Assembly: GCA_022821805.1 (NCBI GenBank)
Contig: JAJECX010000018.1
Span: forward strand, 1-64,000
DNA length: 64,000 nucleotides
Direction of reading: 5' to 3'
Source of the DNA: Anaerolineae bacterium
Lineage (GTDB): Bacteria; Chloroflexota; Anaerolineae; Aggregatilineales; Phototrophicaceae
The notes beneath the pieces were generated by a model. It saw only the letters and a program-made list of their open reading frames with translations, was not told the origin of the DNA and did no database searches. This document shows, piece by piece, positions 1-9,116 of the stretch (its first letter is position 1; every line of letters starts with the position of its first letter). Position numbers and translations under genes: made by a program.

Positions 1-102
1 AACGAATGGTGGCACGGCGGGATGTAGGCGGTCCACCCCTAGCCCCCTCCCCATAAAGAGCTGAGGAGCGGACACGTTTGAAGTAAGGCGCTGCGATTGC
101 GA

Positions 103-127
103 CGGGTCAGCCAAGGCTGACCCCTAC
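103..127 (-). repeat. Family A hairpin repeat (variant)
   Basis: The stem is GGGTCAGCC/GGCTGACCC with an AA loop and ends in CCCCTAC. It is an inverted partner of the copy at 151. Its stem is the most diverged of the family. Confidence 0.65.
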
Positions 128-150
128 AAGGTTCGTTTATGGCGAAAATC

Positions 151-175
151 GTAGGGGCGACCCTTGGGTCGCCCG
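151..175 (+). repeat. Family A hairpin repeat
   Basis: It begins GTAGGGGCGA. The stem GGGCGACCC/GGGTCGCCC is perfect with a TT loop. Confidence 0.85.
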
Positions 176-293
176 AAAATTGCCGCGGAATGATCAGATT
201 TTGTAACGAAATCCTGCGAAATGAAAAGGTGTCCGCTCTTCAGCTCCTTGTGGGGGAAGGGGACGGGGGATGGGGGCAGAAAGGAAACACACC

Positions 294-1778
294 ATGCACT
301 ACTTGATGGGACTTGATATCAGCACGACCGGCGCCAAAGCGCTGATTATCGACGAAGCGGGCGCCGTTATCGCCAACGCCAATGCGCCGCAGCCGATCAG
401 CCAGCCTAAGCCGCTCTGGAGCGAGCAAAATCCGTCCGACTGGTGGGATGGCATCAGCGCCAGCATCCGTCAGGCGCTGCTCCAGTCGGGCTTGCGCGGC
501 GACGACATCAGCTCCATCGGGCTAACCGGCCAAATGCATGGTCTGGTGTTGCTGGACGCGAAGGGCGAGGTGCTGCGTCCATCAATCCTCTGGAACGACC
601 AACGCACACAGGCGCAATGCGACTATATGACCGAAGTTATCGGCGCCGATCGCCTGCTTGAGCTGACCGGCAACCCGGCGGTGACCGGTTTCACCGCGCC
701 AAAGATCCTTTGGGTGCGCGACAATGAGCCTGACATCTACGCCAAGATTGACCAGATCCTGCTGCCAAAAGATTACATTCGTTTCATGCTCAGTACTGAC
801 TACGCCACCGACCTGGCCGGCGCCTCGGGCACGAGCCTGCTTAATGTGGCGGAACGCGCCTGGTCGGACGAGGTGCTGGATGCGCTCGAGATCCCACGCG
901 AGTGGCTGCCCCCGGTCCACGAAGGCACGGACTTCACAGCAACCGTTAGCGGCGAAGCGGCCGACCTGACCGGGCTGTCGAATGGCACAGCCATTGTCGG
1001 CGGCGGCGGCGATCAAGCGGCCGGCGCCATCGGCATGGGCTGCGTTACGCCCGATGTCATCGGCGTCACCGTCGGCACATCCGGCGTCGTCTTCGCGCCG
1101 CTCAGCAGCTACGCCTTTGAGCCGGAAGGTCGCTTGCACGCCTTCTGCCACGCCGTGCCCGATACCTGGCATTTCATGGGCGTGATGCTCAGCGCGGCCG
1201 GCAGCTTGCAATGGTATAAAGACAGCTTCGCCCCCGAGCTGGATTTCGACGCCCTCTTGGCTGAAGCGGATGAGGTCGCCGCGGGCAGCGAGGGACTCTT
1301 CTTCCTGCCCTATCTCACCGGCGAGCGCACGCCTCATCCCGATCCACTGGCGCGGGGGGCATTCATCGGCATGACCAGCCGCCACAACCGCGGGCACATG
1401 ACGCGCGCCGTCCTGGAGGGCGTCGCTTTTGGCTTGAAGGATTCCTTCACGCTGATCGACCAAGCCGGCCTGCCTGATGAATTTGAAGTGCGGATCAGCG
1501 GCGGGGGCGCCAAGAGCCCAATCTGGCAGCGGATCATCGCCGATGTGCTGGCGGCGCCGCTGGTTAATATCAATACGACCGAAGGCGGCGCATTCGGCGC
1601 GGCGATTCTCGCCTCCGTGGCAGCCGGCGTCTTCAAAGATGCGGCTGTCGCCTGCGCGGCAATGATCCAGGAGGGCGAAACGGTGGCGGTTGGCGACGAT
1701 GTCGCTGCCTATGCCGAGCGCTATAAGATTTATCAGTCGCTCTATCCCACGCTGAAGGATACGTTCGCGCGGCTTTGA
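294..1778 (+). CDS. xylB: Xylulokinase, FGGY carbohydrate kinase family
   Basis: This 494-residue kinase should phosphorylate D-xylulose to xylulose 5-phosphate in the cytoplasm. The N-terminus GLDISTTGAKALIID is the FGGY phosphate-binding start, SEQNPSDWWD and GLTGQMHG are typical of xylulokinases, and ISGGGAKSPIWQRIIADVL is the C-terminal FGGY nucleotide-binding signature. The start at 294 has AAAGGA about 8 bases upstream. The in-frame ATG at 270 lies inside a repeat and is rejected. The gene stands alone on the plus strand. The nearby CUT1 transporters could supply pentoses, but that is inference. A related FGGY substrate cannot be excluded. Confidence 0.9.
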   Translation: MHYLMGLDISTTGAKALIIDEAGAVIANANAPQPISQPKPLWSEQNPSDWWDGISASIRQALLQSGLRGDDISSIGLTGQMHGLVLLDAKGEVLRPSILWNDQRTQAQCDYMTEVIGADRLLELTGNPAVTGFTAPKILWVRDNEPDIYAKIDQILLPKDYIRFMLSTDYATDLAGASGTSLLNVAERAWSDEVLDALEIPREWLPPVHEGTDFTATVSGEAADLTGLSNGTAIVGGGGDQAAGAIGMGCVTPDVIGVTVGTSGVVFAPLSSYAFEPEGRLHAFCHAVPDTWHFMGVMLSAAGSLQWYKDSFAPELDFDALLAEADEVAAGSEGLFFLPYLTGERTPHPDPLARGAFIGMTSRHNRGHMTRAVLEGVAFGLKDSFTLIDQAGLPDEFEVRISGGGAKSPIWQRIIADVLAAPLVNINTTEGGAFGAAILASVAAGVFKDAAVACAAMIQEGETVAVGDDVAAYAERYKIYQSLYPTLKDTFARL

Positions 1779-1841
1779 ATTAGAAATCAGGCGGGTGACC
1801 CAATTGCTCGCCCGTACATAAGCCTCGCGTTCGTGAATATT

Positions 1842-1867
1842 GTAGGGGCGATTCTGTGAATCGCCCG
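1842..1867 (+). repeat. Family A hairpin repeat
   Basis: The stem is GGGCGATTC/GAATCGCCC with a TGT loop. A degenerate inverted copy lies just upstream at about 1791-1817. It lies between the convergent ends of xylulokinase and the metal-dependent hydrolase, where a hairpin could also end transcription. Confidence 0.8.
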
Positions 1868-1882
1868 CACAATTCCTGAGAC

Positions 1883-2560
1883 TTATAGCGCATGTGTCAA
1901 GACCAGAACCCGCGTCGTCTCCGGCAGATCCTCCCGACTCAATTCCACTTCCCAATTCGATTGAAAGTCAATATCAGCATCATTGAAATGGTGCAGGAAT
2001 GCCGTAATCCACTGCATATTCCGCGGCTTGTACCGCAGCGTGCGGAAGTGCATCGGGATGACCAGCTTCGGCTGCACGCGGTCGACTGCCTGCTTGAGAT
2101 CGGGCAGCCGGATAGTCGGCACATCGCCCGCCAAGACCAGGAAAACATCGAGCCCTTCAAAGAAGGCAAACTCCTCCTCAGTGAAGGGATTGCCGACATC
2201 GCCCATATGCCCAATGCTGATGCCATCCATCTCCCAGCGATACATTGCGCATTTATCGGGCTCGTGATAGGGGTGCTCGTACATCTCCGACGATTCGATG
2301 CCCTTGAACACCAGTCCAGCCGCTTCAATCTCTCCGCCGCTGCGCGCGACATCCAACATGTTGATGCGAACCGGGTCGCCCAGTATCAGGTCGGAGCGAT
2401 CGTGAAAGTCGTCATTCAGCGACGAAGTAAGCACCACATCAGGAACATCGGAAATCGGCTGATAACCCGATGTCTCTGGCGTATAGGGGTCGGTGATCAC
2501 CGAGACGCCATCGCTGGCGGTGATGATAAAAGCCGCGTGTCCATACCATTTGATCTTCAT
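1883..2560 (-). CDS. Metallo-beta-lactamase-fold metal-dependent hydrolase (UlaG-like)
   Basis: This 225-residue protein begins MKIKWYGHAAF, the usual opening of the UlaG/YtkL-type MBL-fold branch. It then shows VITDPYTP, a GHMGDVG segment that probably supplies metal ligands, and IPMHFRT near residue 170. Substrate is unknown; relatives include lactonases and phosphodiesterases. An upstream in-frame ATG at 2575 overlaps the preceding gene's stop. The ATG at 2560 has GGAG about 10 bases upstream and lies 4 bases after that stop, so it is preferred. It is probably cotranscribed with the LLM oxidoreductase. Confidence 0.75.
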   Translation of the reverse strand: MKIKWYGHAAFIITASDGVSVITDPYTPETSGYQPISDVPDVVLTSSLNDDFHDRSDLILGDPVRINMLDVARSGGEIEAAGLVFKGIESSEMYEHPYHEPDKCAMYRWEMDGISIGHMGDVGNPFTEEEFAFFEGLDVFLVLAGDVPTIRLPDLKQAVDRVQPKLVIPMHFRTLRYKPRNMQWITAFLHHFNDADIDFQSNWEVELSREDLPETTRVLVLTHAL

Positions 2561-2564
2561 TGCT

Positions 2565-3482
2565 CTAAGCTCCATTTATCGCCGGAATCACTTCTTCGGT
2601 AAACATGCCGATGATCTCCTCATCAGGCGCGTCGATGATATCGATCATGAAATAGTCGACGCCTTCTTCGACAAACTCACTCATCAATTCGGCGACGCGC
2701 TGCGGACTTCCCACAAAGGAATTGTATTCCGTCCATTGTGGAATCCGCGATTTTCCGCGCGCCTCCGCCTCGGCTTCCGTCCGGCCCAGCGAAACGCGCC
2801 CGAACCAGCTGAGGCGCAGCGTGGCCGGATCGCGATCGATATCGTCCAGGTGCCGCCGCAGAATCGCTTGACGCTCCAAATATCGCCCCAGGGGCGAATC
2901 GGGATAGTTCCAGATGTCGGCATACTTTGCCGCGTGTTTCATCGTCGTGTATCCGCCACCGCCGACCAATATGGGAATCTTCGTTTCCGGCTTCGGCTCG
3001 CACCAGGCGTCCCTGATGCTGTAATGCGCGCCTTCAAAGCTGACCTGACCGGGCTCTTCCCACATCTTCTTGAGGATGATCAGCGTTTCTTCCAGTTGTT
3101 GGAGACGTATCCGCGGCGACGGATATTCATAGTCGTAAGCGAGGTATTCATCTTCTTTCCAACCAGCGCCAATGCCCATGATAAAACGGCCGCCGGAGAG
3201 CGCCTGCAAGCTCGCCGCCATCAGCGCTAGCAAGGCAGGATTGCGATAATTCTGCCCCAGCACCATCGGTCCGACCTCAAAATCGGGGTAACGCGCCAAT
3301 ATATAGCTCATCACCGTCCAGGCTTCAAATGTCGGCTGGCCCTCCCACTGGAAATGGTCGGTCATCCAGATGCTGCGGAAGCTTCCCCGAATCTGTGACA
3401 AGGTCTTATCCAAATCAGCCAGAAAAAGGTCGTTCTGCCCCTTCGGCGGACCGTGCAGCAGACCCAATCCAAAATCGACCAT
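2565..3482 (-). CDS. LLM-class (luciferase-like, F420/FMN-dependent) oxidoreductase
   Basis: This 305-residue TIM-barrel oxidoreductase has the family's features: WMTDHFQW early, then VGPMVLGQNYRNPALLA, then SGGRFIMGIGAGWKEDEY, then IPILVGGGG at about residue 170. Members transfer hydride from reduced F420 or FMN; the substrate cannot be read from sequence. The start at 3482 (MVDFGLGL) has AGGAG 7 bases upstream. An upstream ATG at 3503 lacks a site. It is the first gene of a likely two-gene unit with the MBL-fold hydrolase. Confidence 0.82.
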   Translation of the reverse strand: MVDFGLGLLHGPPKGQNDLFLADLDKTLSQIRGSFRSIWMTDHFQWEGQPTFEAWTVMSYILARYPDFEVGPMVLGQNYRNPALLALMAASLQALSGGRFIMGIGAGWKEDEYLAYDYEYPSPRIRLQQLEETLIILKKMWEEPGQVSFEGAHYSIRDAWCEPKPETKIPILVGGGGYTTMKHAAKYADIWNYPDSPLGRYLERQAILRRHLDDIDRDPATLRLSWFGRVSLGRTEAEAEARGKSRIPQWTEYNSFVGSPQRVAELMSEFVEEGVDYFMIDIIDAPDEEIIGMFTEEVIPAINGA

Positions 3483-3620
3483 CGCATCGCTCCTTGAATC
3501 CATACGTTTGGGCTATTGTACTGTCTTTCGCGGGAAATCTCCGCCTTCAGTTTTGCGGCGAATATCTGTTGAAATGGGTAACATCAACCATCGGAGCGAC
3601 CGAGATATGTGGAGCCGCAA

Positions 3621-5099
3621 ATGACGACTAGACCGAATATCCTGTGGTACTGCGCCGACCAGCAGCGCTTCGACACCATCGCCGCTTTGGGCAATGAACA
3701 TATCAACACGCCGAATCTCGATCGATTCGTGGGCGAATCGGCAGTTTTCACCCACGCCTTCTGTCAATCGCCGATCTGCACGCCGAGCCGCGCCAGCTTT
3801 CTGACCGGCATGTACCCCAGCGCGGTCGGCGTTAATGGCAATGGCTTCCATAAATTCCCGCGCCATTACGAAGATCGCTTGGTCCCCCACAGGCTGCGGA
3901 ACGCGGGTTACGACTGCGGGCTGATTGGCAAGCTGCATCTGGCCAGCGCTTTCCTGCGCCGCGAAGAGCGCGTCGACGATGGCTACGACTACTTTCAATA
4001 CAGCCACGACCATAAAGGCGGCAATGAACGGGGCAACGAATATGTCGAATGGATCAAGGCGCAGGGTATCGATCACAACACGGTACTGCGGGCGCGCGGC
4101 ATCGCATCGCTAGACGACTATCGCAACTCGCAAGAGCATAAGGGCTTTGGCGGCTTCATGGAGCCGACGGCGGAGAATGACAATGTGCCGCCGCACTTGC
4201 ATCAGACGCATTGGTGCACCGAAAAGGCGATCGAATTTATCAAGCGTAATCGCGAGCCGGACAAACCCTGGCTGCTGAGCGTCAATCCCTTTGACCCGCA
4301 TCCGCCCTTCGACGCGCCCTACGAGTATTATCGGCGTTACGATCCCGCAACCTTGCCCGGCGCCCGCTTCCAAGACAGCGATATCGCGCATCAGCGCCAA
4401 CTGGAAGCGGCAAACATTGACTTTCAGAATCGCGCCCGCCATCCCGACCAGTTGCAGCACAAGCATATCCAAGCTTCGTATTACGCTATGATCGAGTTCC
4501 TCGACGAAGAGTTTGGCCGACTCCTCGACTACCTTGACGACTCCGGACAGCGCGAGAATACGATCATTATCTTTATGAGTGACCACGGTGAGATGCTCGG
4601 CGATCACGGGCTCGCGCTCAAAGGCTGCCGCTTTTACGAGAGCTTGGTACGCGTGCCACTGATGATCTCCTGGCTCGGGCATGTTCAGCCGCAGGTGACT
4701 GACGAGCTTGTCGAGCTGGTCGATATCGTGCCGACCCTTTATGAATTGCTCGGAATGGAGGCGCCGCCTTGGGTGCAAGGTCGGTCGACAGCGGCGCTGC
4801 TGGCAGGCGACAAGCGATCGGCGCCACACCGCGAAGCCGTGCGCACGGAGCATTACGCCGCGACCAATCTCGCCGACGCGACCCACGCCACCATGTACCG
4901 CGATCGCCGCTGGAAATTGGTCATGTACCATCAGAAAGATCTCTGTGAACTGTATGACCTGGAAAACGACCCCTGGGAACACCATGATCTGTCACAAGAT
5001 CCGGCATACGCCAATGTCAAATGGGAACTGATGCGGAAGAGCTTCGACGCCACCGTATTCGCCCGTCCGGCGCAAACCGACCGATACGGTCCATTTTGA
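3621..5099 (+). CDS. Sulfatase, alkaline phosphatase superfamily
   Basis: This 492-residue protein begins with the sulfatase opening RPNILWYCADQQRFDT. At residues 53-57 it carries Cys-Thr-Pro-Ser-Arg (CTPSRASFLTG), the signature whose cysteine is converted to formylglycine. SDHGEMLGDHGL supplies further metal ligands near residue 320. It should hydrolyse sulfate esters, probably of glycans. No signal peptide is visible, so it is likely cytoplasmic. The ATG at 3621 has GGAG 6 bases upstream; the GTG at 3609 overlaps that site and is rejected. No formylglycine-generating enzyme lies in the window. Confidence 0.88.
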   Translation: MTTRPNILWYCADQQRFDTIAALGNEHINTPNLDRFVGESAVFTHAFCQSPICTPSRASFLTGMYPSAVGVNGNGFHKFPRHYEDRLVPHRLRNAGYDCGLIGKLHLASAFLRREERVDDGYDYFQYSHDHKGGNERGNEYVEWIKAQGIDHNTVLRARGIASLDDYRNSQEHKGFGGFMEPTAENDNVPPHLHQTHWCTEKAIEFIKRNREPDKPWLLSVNPFDPHPPFDAPYEYYRRYDPATLPGARFQDSDIAHQRQLEAANIDFQNRARHPDQLQHKHIQASYYAMIEFLDEEFGRLLDYLDDSGQRENTIIIFMSDHGEMLGDHGLALKGCRFYESLVRVPLMISWLGHVQPQVTDELVELVDIVPTLYELLGMEAPPWVQGRSTAALLAGDKRSAPHREAVRTEHYAATNLADATHATMYRDRRWKLVMYHQKDLCELYDLENDPWEHHDLSQDPAYANVKWELMRKSFDATVFARPAQTDRYGPF

Positions 5100-5175
5100 T
5101 TAGGGAATTAGCGCGTCCTGATTCCTTGCGCTACAGTCTGCTTGTACCTAGCGAAATCTAAAAGGAAGGTGCAGC

Positions 5176-6237
5176 ATGGCAACAATTCCGACACTGCCCG
5201 GCATCAACGCGAGAACGGTCAGCAGCGAGCGTCTTACAACTCGCGTCCTCTTTGCCGGCGACCCGGACGGACAGCCCGTCATCTTCATTCACGGCAATCT
5301 GACATCCGCGACATTCTGGGAAGAGACCATGCTGGCAATGCCGGCCGGCTATCACTGCGTCGCCCTCGATCAGCGCGGTTTCGGTGAATCAGATCCTGAC
5401 GCGGCGGTAGATGGCAGCCGCGGACTGGCCGATATGTCCGATGACGTGCTCGCGCTGATGGATACCCTTGGCATCAACCAAGCGCATGTTGTTGGCCACT
5501 CCATGGGTGGCGGCGTGCTTTGGAATCTGCTGGCGGACGCGCCCGAGCGGCTCTTGAGCGCTACTTTGGTCGCGCCCGTTTCGCCATATGGCTTCGGCGG
5601 CGCCAAAGACGCCGAGGGAACGCTCTGCGCCGAAGACGCGGCCGGTTCAGGAGGCGGCGTCGCCAACCCGCAATACACGCAGATGCTCAAAGATGGCGAG
5701 CGCGGCGATGGCGAAATGACGCCGCGCATGGTCATGAACAACTTCTATTGGAAGCCGCCCTTTACTTCGGAGCGCGAAGAAGACTTGCTGACATCGGTAT
5801 TGCAGACGCATACAGGCGAGCGCGATTACCCAGGAGATTCAACCGCTTCGGAGAATTGGCCCGGCGTCGCGCCCGGGCGCTGGGGCGCGCTCAACGGCAT
5901 GGCGCCTAATAACCAGCCTGATGCGAGCCGGCTCTACGCCATCGACCCCAAGCCGCCAGTGCTCTGGCTGCGCGGAGACAGCGACCAAGTTATCGCCGAT
6001 ATTTCGATGTTCGATCTGGCGACATTTGGCAAACTCGGGGTGGTCCCTGGCTGGCCCGGCGACGAAATCTGCCCGCCCCAGCCGATGATCGCACAGACAC
6101 GGCACGTGCTAGACAACTACGCGGCGGCGGGCGGCAAAGTGCAAGAAGTTGTAATCGAAGACTGCGGACACACACCCTTCATCGAAAAGGCGGACCAGTT
6201 CAATCAGGCTTTGCGCCAGTATCTCGCTCAGACCTGA
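5176..6237 (+). CDS. Alpha/beta hydrolase
   Basis: This 353-residue alpha/beta-hydrolase-fold protein has the oxyanion region FIHGNLTSATFW, the nucleophile elbow GHSMGGG at about residue 108, an acid candidate in WLRGDSDQV, and the catalytic histidine in DCGHTPFIEK near the end. There is no signal peptide. AAGGAAGG lies about 8 bases before the ATG. The substrate is unknown: esterase, lactonase or haloalkane dehalogenase-like are all possible. It lies between the sulfatase and the first sugar transporter on the same strand. Confidence 0.82.
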   Translation: MATIPTLPGINARTVSSERLTTRVLFAGDPDGQPVIFIHGNLTSATFWEETMLAMPAGYHCVALDQRGFGESDPDAAVDGSRGLADMSDDVLALMDTLGINQAHVVGHSMGGGVLWNLLADAPERLLSATLVAPVSPYGFGGAKDAEGTLCAEDAAGSGGGVANPQYTQMLKDGERGDGEMTPRMVMNNFYWKPPFTSEREEDLLTSVLQTHTGERDYPGDSTASENWPGVAPGRWGALNGMAPNNQPDASRLYAIDPKPPVLWLRGDSDQVIADISMFDLATFGKLGVVPGWPGDEICPPQPMIAQTRHVLDNYAAAGGKVQEVVIEDCGHTPFIEKADQFNQALRQYLAQT

Positions 6238-6255
6238 ACGAGACGGTCCAGTCTA

Positions 6256-6283
6256 TTGCGCGGGGCGAGCGGTAGGCTATAAT
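6256..6283 (+). promoter_or_regulatory. Sigma-70-like promoter of the first sugar ABC operon
   Basis: TTGCGC (6256-6261), a 16-base spacer and TATAAT (6278-6283) lie 56 bases before the GTG start of the binding protein. Confidence 0.6.
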
Positions 6284-6338
6284 TCGCCGCGAGTCACTTT
6301 TGTCTTGTATTTGAATTGAGTTCAGAGAGGAAAACCTT

Positions 6339-7802
6339 GTGCGTAAGCGATTGCTTGTAGTGTCAATTCTCGTCCTGATGTTCGGCGCATTCGCCGGGCA
6401 GGCGGAAGATGAGATCACCATCTTCGCCACGGTAGGCGGCTACTATCCCGATGAGCCGACCGAGAACAATCCCAATCCGCCCAAGATGATGAACGAGATC
6501 GTCGCCGAATACGAAGCAGCCAACCCGGGCGTCAACATCGAATTGGTTGATGTGCCCTCCAACATCTCCGGCGACCAGTGGCGCAGCACCGTCTTCAACG
6601 GCCAGAACGAGCCGCATATCATCGTCAACAATTACATCCGCGTCTGGCAGGAGCAGGGCAACGACTGGTATGTGCCGCTCAATGATTACGTTGAGGCGCC
6701 CAACCCGCACATTCCAGAAGGCACGCCGGGCCACGAACGCTGGGCGGACAGCATCCCCGATGTCGTCTGGAACACCACCTACCACACCGGCAGCGGCAAT
6801 CAATACGTCGTGACGGTCAACGCGGTGGCGGTCGGTTTCTTCTACAACATCGACATGCTGGAAGCGAATGGCATCGATACCGAATTCGACATCTCCTACT
6901 CGCTCTGGGAAGACTGGGAGACCATGATCGCTGAAATGGGCGCGCTGGCGGAAGCCGGCTACGAACCCCTGGCGCTGAGCATGTCCACCGCCACGCCTTA
7001 TACCTACAACTGGTTTGATGGCACCAGCTTGACCAGCATGTATATCGATCACATCGAGAGTTGGTGGGAGCCGGGCGCCAGTTGGCACGCGCTGAACCAA
7101 CGCGAATTCTCCTGCGCCATTCAGAACGGCTTGATCAGCGCGCATGACGACGCCTTCGCCGATTGGCTGCAGCTGCTGGCTGATTTCGAGCCGATGTGGG
7201 TGGACGGCTACGCCACTATGACCTGGGACGAAGCCTATCGCCTTTTCATCACCGGCGAGGCGCCTTTCCTGTTAGGCAACGCCGCCAGCAACACGCTCCA
7301 GGTCAACCGCGACGCCGACTTCAACTGGAGCGTCAGTTACTTCCCGCCCGTCACCGAAACCACCAGCCCGCATGCCGCCAATAACGAAAGCGCCTATCTG
7401 GTCGGCGGCTTCACCTCCGGCTTCACCGTGACCGACCGCGCCCGGCGGGAAGGCATTGAAGAGCAAGTGGTCGACTTCCTGATGTTCATGACCGCGCAGC
7501 CGCAATGGGGACGCGTCGTCAGCGATTCGCCGCGTAGCATTCCGACGCAGTTTGGCTTGGATGTGCCCGACGCGCTTAGCGCGGCGCTGGCATTCCTCGA
7601 TTTGCCGATTCGCGCGCTGAAAGACCCGGACCCGCGCCTCAGCCGCCGCTATGGCGAAGACCATCGCCGCTTGATGCAGGAATACTTCACCAATCAGATC
7701 GATCTGGAAACGCTGATCGCCGAAGAAGACCGCCTGATGACGCGGGAAGCGCGTGTCGTCATCGCCGAAAACGAATGGACCTGCGACTTCCAGATGGAGT
7801 AA
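6339..7802 (+). CDS. Sugar ABC transporter substrate-binding protein (CUT1 system 1)
   Basis: This 487-residue protein has a Sec signal peptide (MRKRLLVVSILVLMFGAF, cleavage likely after AGQA) and no lipobox. The mature part resembles family 1 solute-binding proteins: EIVAEYEAANPGVNIELV early, a hinge region with NYIRVW, and MTWDEAYRLFITGEAPFLLGN at about residue 295. It should bind an oligo- or monosaccharide outside the membrane and deliver it to the two permeases downstream. The GTG start follows GAGAGGA by 7 bases. The ligand is unknown. Confidence 0.85.
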   Translation: MRKRLLVVSILVLMFGAFAGQAEDEITIFATVGGYYPDEPTENNPNPPKMMNEIVAEYEAANPGVNIELVDVPSNISGDQWRSTVFNGQNEPHIIVNNYIRVWQEQGNDWYVPLNDYVEAPNPHIPEGTPGHERWADSIPDVVWNTTYHTGSGNQYVVTVNAVAVGFFYNIDMLEANGIDTEFDISYSLWEDWETMIAEMGALAEAGYEPLALSMSTATPYTYNWFDGTSLTSMYIDHIESWWEPGASWHALNQREFSCAIQNGLISAHDDAFADWLQLLADFEPMWVDGYATMTWDEAYRLFITGEAPFLLGNAASNTLQVNRDADFNWSVSYFPPVTETTSPHAANNESAYLVGGFTSGFTVTDRARREGIEEQVVDFLMFMTAQPQWGRVVSDSPRSIPTQFGLDVPDALSAALAFLDLPIRALKDPDPRLSRRYGEDHRRLMQEYFTNQIDLETLIAEEDRLMTREARVVIAENEWTCDFQME

Positions 7803-7830
7803 GTCTGGACCGAATTTGGATATACGGAGC

Positions 7831-7856
7831 GGGCGAGTCACCGACTCGCCCCTACA
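7831..7856 (-). repeat. Family A hairpin repeat
   Basis: The stem is GGGCGAGTC/GACTCGCCC with an ACC loop, ending CCCTAC. It lies just after the binding protein stop and pairs in inverted orientation with the copy at 8041. Confidence 0.85.
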
Positions 7857-7972
7857 CGCGCCTTTTACATTTACAACTGTAGACACACGCGCGGTGAAAC
7901 CGCCGCCCACGCAAAAGACTTTGCGACACACTGTGGGCAAGGAACTGGATGAATACAGTGCTCGCAAGGTTT

Positions 7973-8017
7973 AGCTCCCCTTCCCTAGCTCGCTTGGGAA
8001 GGGGCCGGGGGATGGGG
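7973..8017. repeat. Family B foldback repeat
   Basis: CTCCCCTTCCC and GGGAAGGGG flank a short TAGCTCGCTT loop, followed by CCGGGGGATGGGG. It lies between the binding protein and permease genes and breaks the operon spacing; it makes a TTG at 8019 look like a start. Confidence 0.8.
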
Positions 8018-8040
8018 TTTGCCGCTGGCAAAGAAAACAG

Positions 8041-8062
8041 GGGCGGCCCACCGGGTCGCCCG
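8041..8062 (+). repeat. Family A hairpin repeat
   Basis: The stem is GGGCGgCCC/GGGTCGCCC with one mismatch and an ACC loop. Confidence 0.7.
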
Positions 8063-8084
8063 CGCTGAAATTCACAACTCCGTC

Positions 8085-9032
8085 ATGCTACGACGTCTAG
8101 CCACAAACCCGTCTATGAGGGTCAGCAAACGCGACGGCCATAGCCCGCTGCTCATTCGCATGTGGTGGGCGAAATGGCTCTATCTGGCGCTGCTTGTACC
8201 AGTCGCGATGCTGCTCATCTTTGAATGGCTGCCCGCTTTCAGCGCCCTCTACAACTCGCTCTACATCTGGAACGGCGGCAAAGTCCATTTCTACGTCGGG
8301 CTTGAGCACTACGAGCGCATGCTCAGCGACCGCACCTTCCGCGTCGCCATCACCAATCTGGTCGGCTTCGTCTTCTTCCGCGTAATCATGCAGACGGTGC
8401 TGCCCTTCTTCGCCGCCGAGATGATCATCAATCTGCGCAGCGCGCGCTGGTCGTACTGGTGGAAGATCATCTTCGTCTTTCCCATGGTGGTGCCGACCAT
8501 CCTCAATTACCTGATATGGCGCTTCATCTATAACCCGCAAGTCGGCTTGCTCAACGAAGCCTTGACGCTAATCGGCTTGGAGCAATACACCCACGCCTGG
8601 CTAGGCGACCCCCTTACGGTGATGTGGGCGCTGGCCTTTGTGCGCTTTCCCTGGCTGCCGACGCTGCAATTTCTCATCATCCTCGGCGGCTTGCAGACGA
8701 TCCCGCAGGAAGTGCATGAGAGCGCAGCCATCGACGGCGCCGGCTTCTGGCGGCGGCTCTTCTACATCGACATTCCCATGACCAAGCGGCAAATCACGCT
8801 CGCCATGATCTTGACCATGCTCTTCATGACCCAACGCTTCGATCTATTTCTGGTGATGACCGATGGCGGACCCGGCTACAGCAGCATGGTGCCGGCGCTG
8901 CAACTTTACCAATCCGCCTTCCACTTTCTGGAATTCGGTTACGCTTCCGCCATTGGCGTCGTGCTATTCGTCGCCATGCTCGCCTTGACCATCATTAACC
9001 TGCGCGTCTCCGCCGGCGCCGCCAACGATTGA
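8085..9032 (+). CDS. Sugar ABC transporter permease 1 (CUT1 system 1, MalF-like)
   Basis: This inner-membrane protein of about 315 residues has six predicted hydrophobic segments. The first is WLYLALLVPVAMLLIFEWL. The cytoplasmic EAA loop near residue 210, HESAAIDGAGFWRRLFYIDI, docks the shared ATPase. The start is uncertain. In-frame codons before 8085 lie in family A and B repeats and are rejected; ATG 8085 and ATG 8115 are both possible and neither has a clear ribosome binding site. The 282-base gap from the binding protein, filled with repeats, is unusual for such an operon. Confidence 0.82.
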   Translation: MLRRLATNPSMRVSKRDGHSPLLIRMWWAKWLYLALLVPVAMLLIFEWLPAFSALYNSLYIWNGGKVHFYVGLEHYERMLSDRTFRVAITNLVGFVFFRVIMQTVLPFFAAEMIINLRSARWSYWWKIIFVFPMVVPTILNYLIWRFIYNPQVGLLNEALTLIGLEQYTHAWLGDPLTVMWALAFVRFPWLPTLQFLIILGGLQTIPQEVHESAAIDGAGFWRRLFYIDIPMTKRQITLAMILTMLFMTQRFDLFLVMTDGGPGYSSMVPALQLYQSAFHFLEFGYASAIGVVLFVAMLALTIINLRVSAGAAND

Positions 9033-9069
9033 TGCAGGGGCGTCGCGGCCGCTCGCACTTGGGAAATCT

Positions 9070-9095
9070 GTAGGGGCGACCTATCAGGTCGCCCG
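9070..9095 (+). repeat. Family A hairpin repeat
   Basis: The stem is GGGCGACCT/AGGTCGCCC with an ATC loop. It lies between two permease genes of one operon. Confidence 0.85.
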
Positions 9096-9116
9096 ACGCA
9101 ATACTGGGAGCCTTAC

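Larger units (their letters stand above)
31..275. repeat. Family B foldback element with a long loop
   Basis: The arms at about 31-76 and 229-275 are imperfect inverted repeats. The inner part, GTGTCCGCTCnTCAGCTC, matches at 17 of 18 positions, and the outer part is the C-rich/G-rich stretch typical of family B. The 150-bp loop holds two family A hairpins in inverted orientation. The right arm ends in GGGGGATGGGGGC just before the xylulokinase ribosome binding site, so an ATG at 270 belongs to the repeat and not to the gene. No gene is seen in bases 1-293. Confidence 0.7.

Noticed and set aside
582..1955. 457-residue open frame antisense to xylulokinase
   Set aside because: It mirrors the codon pattern of a GC-rich gene, has no known domain and no ribosome binding site.
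5126..5150. Promoter before the alpha/beta hydrolase (TTGCGC and TACCTA)
   Set aside because: The spacer is only 13 bases and the -10 box is poor.
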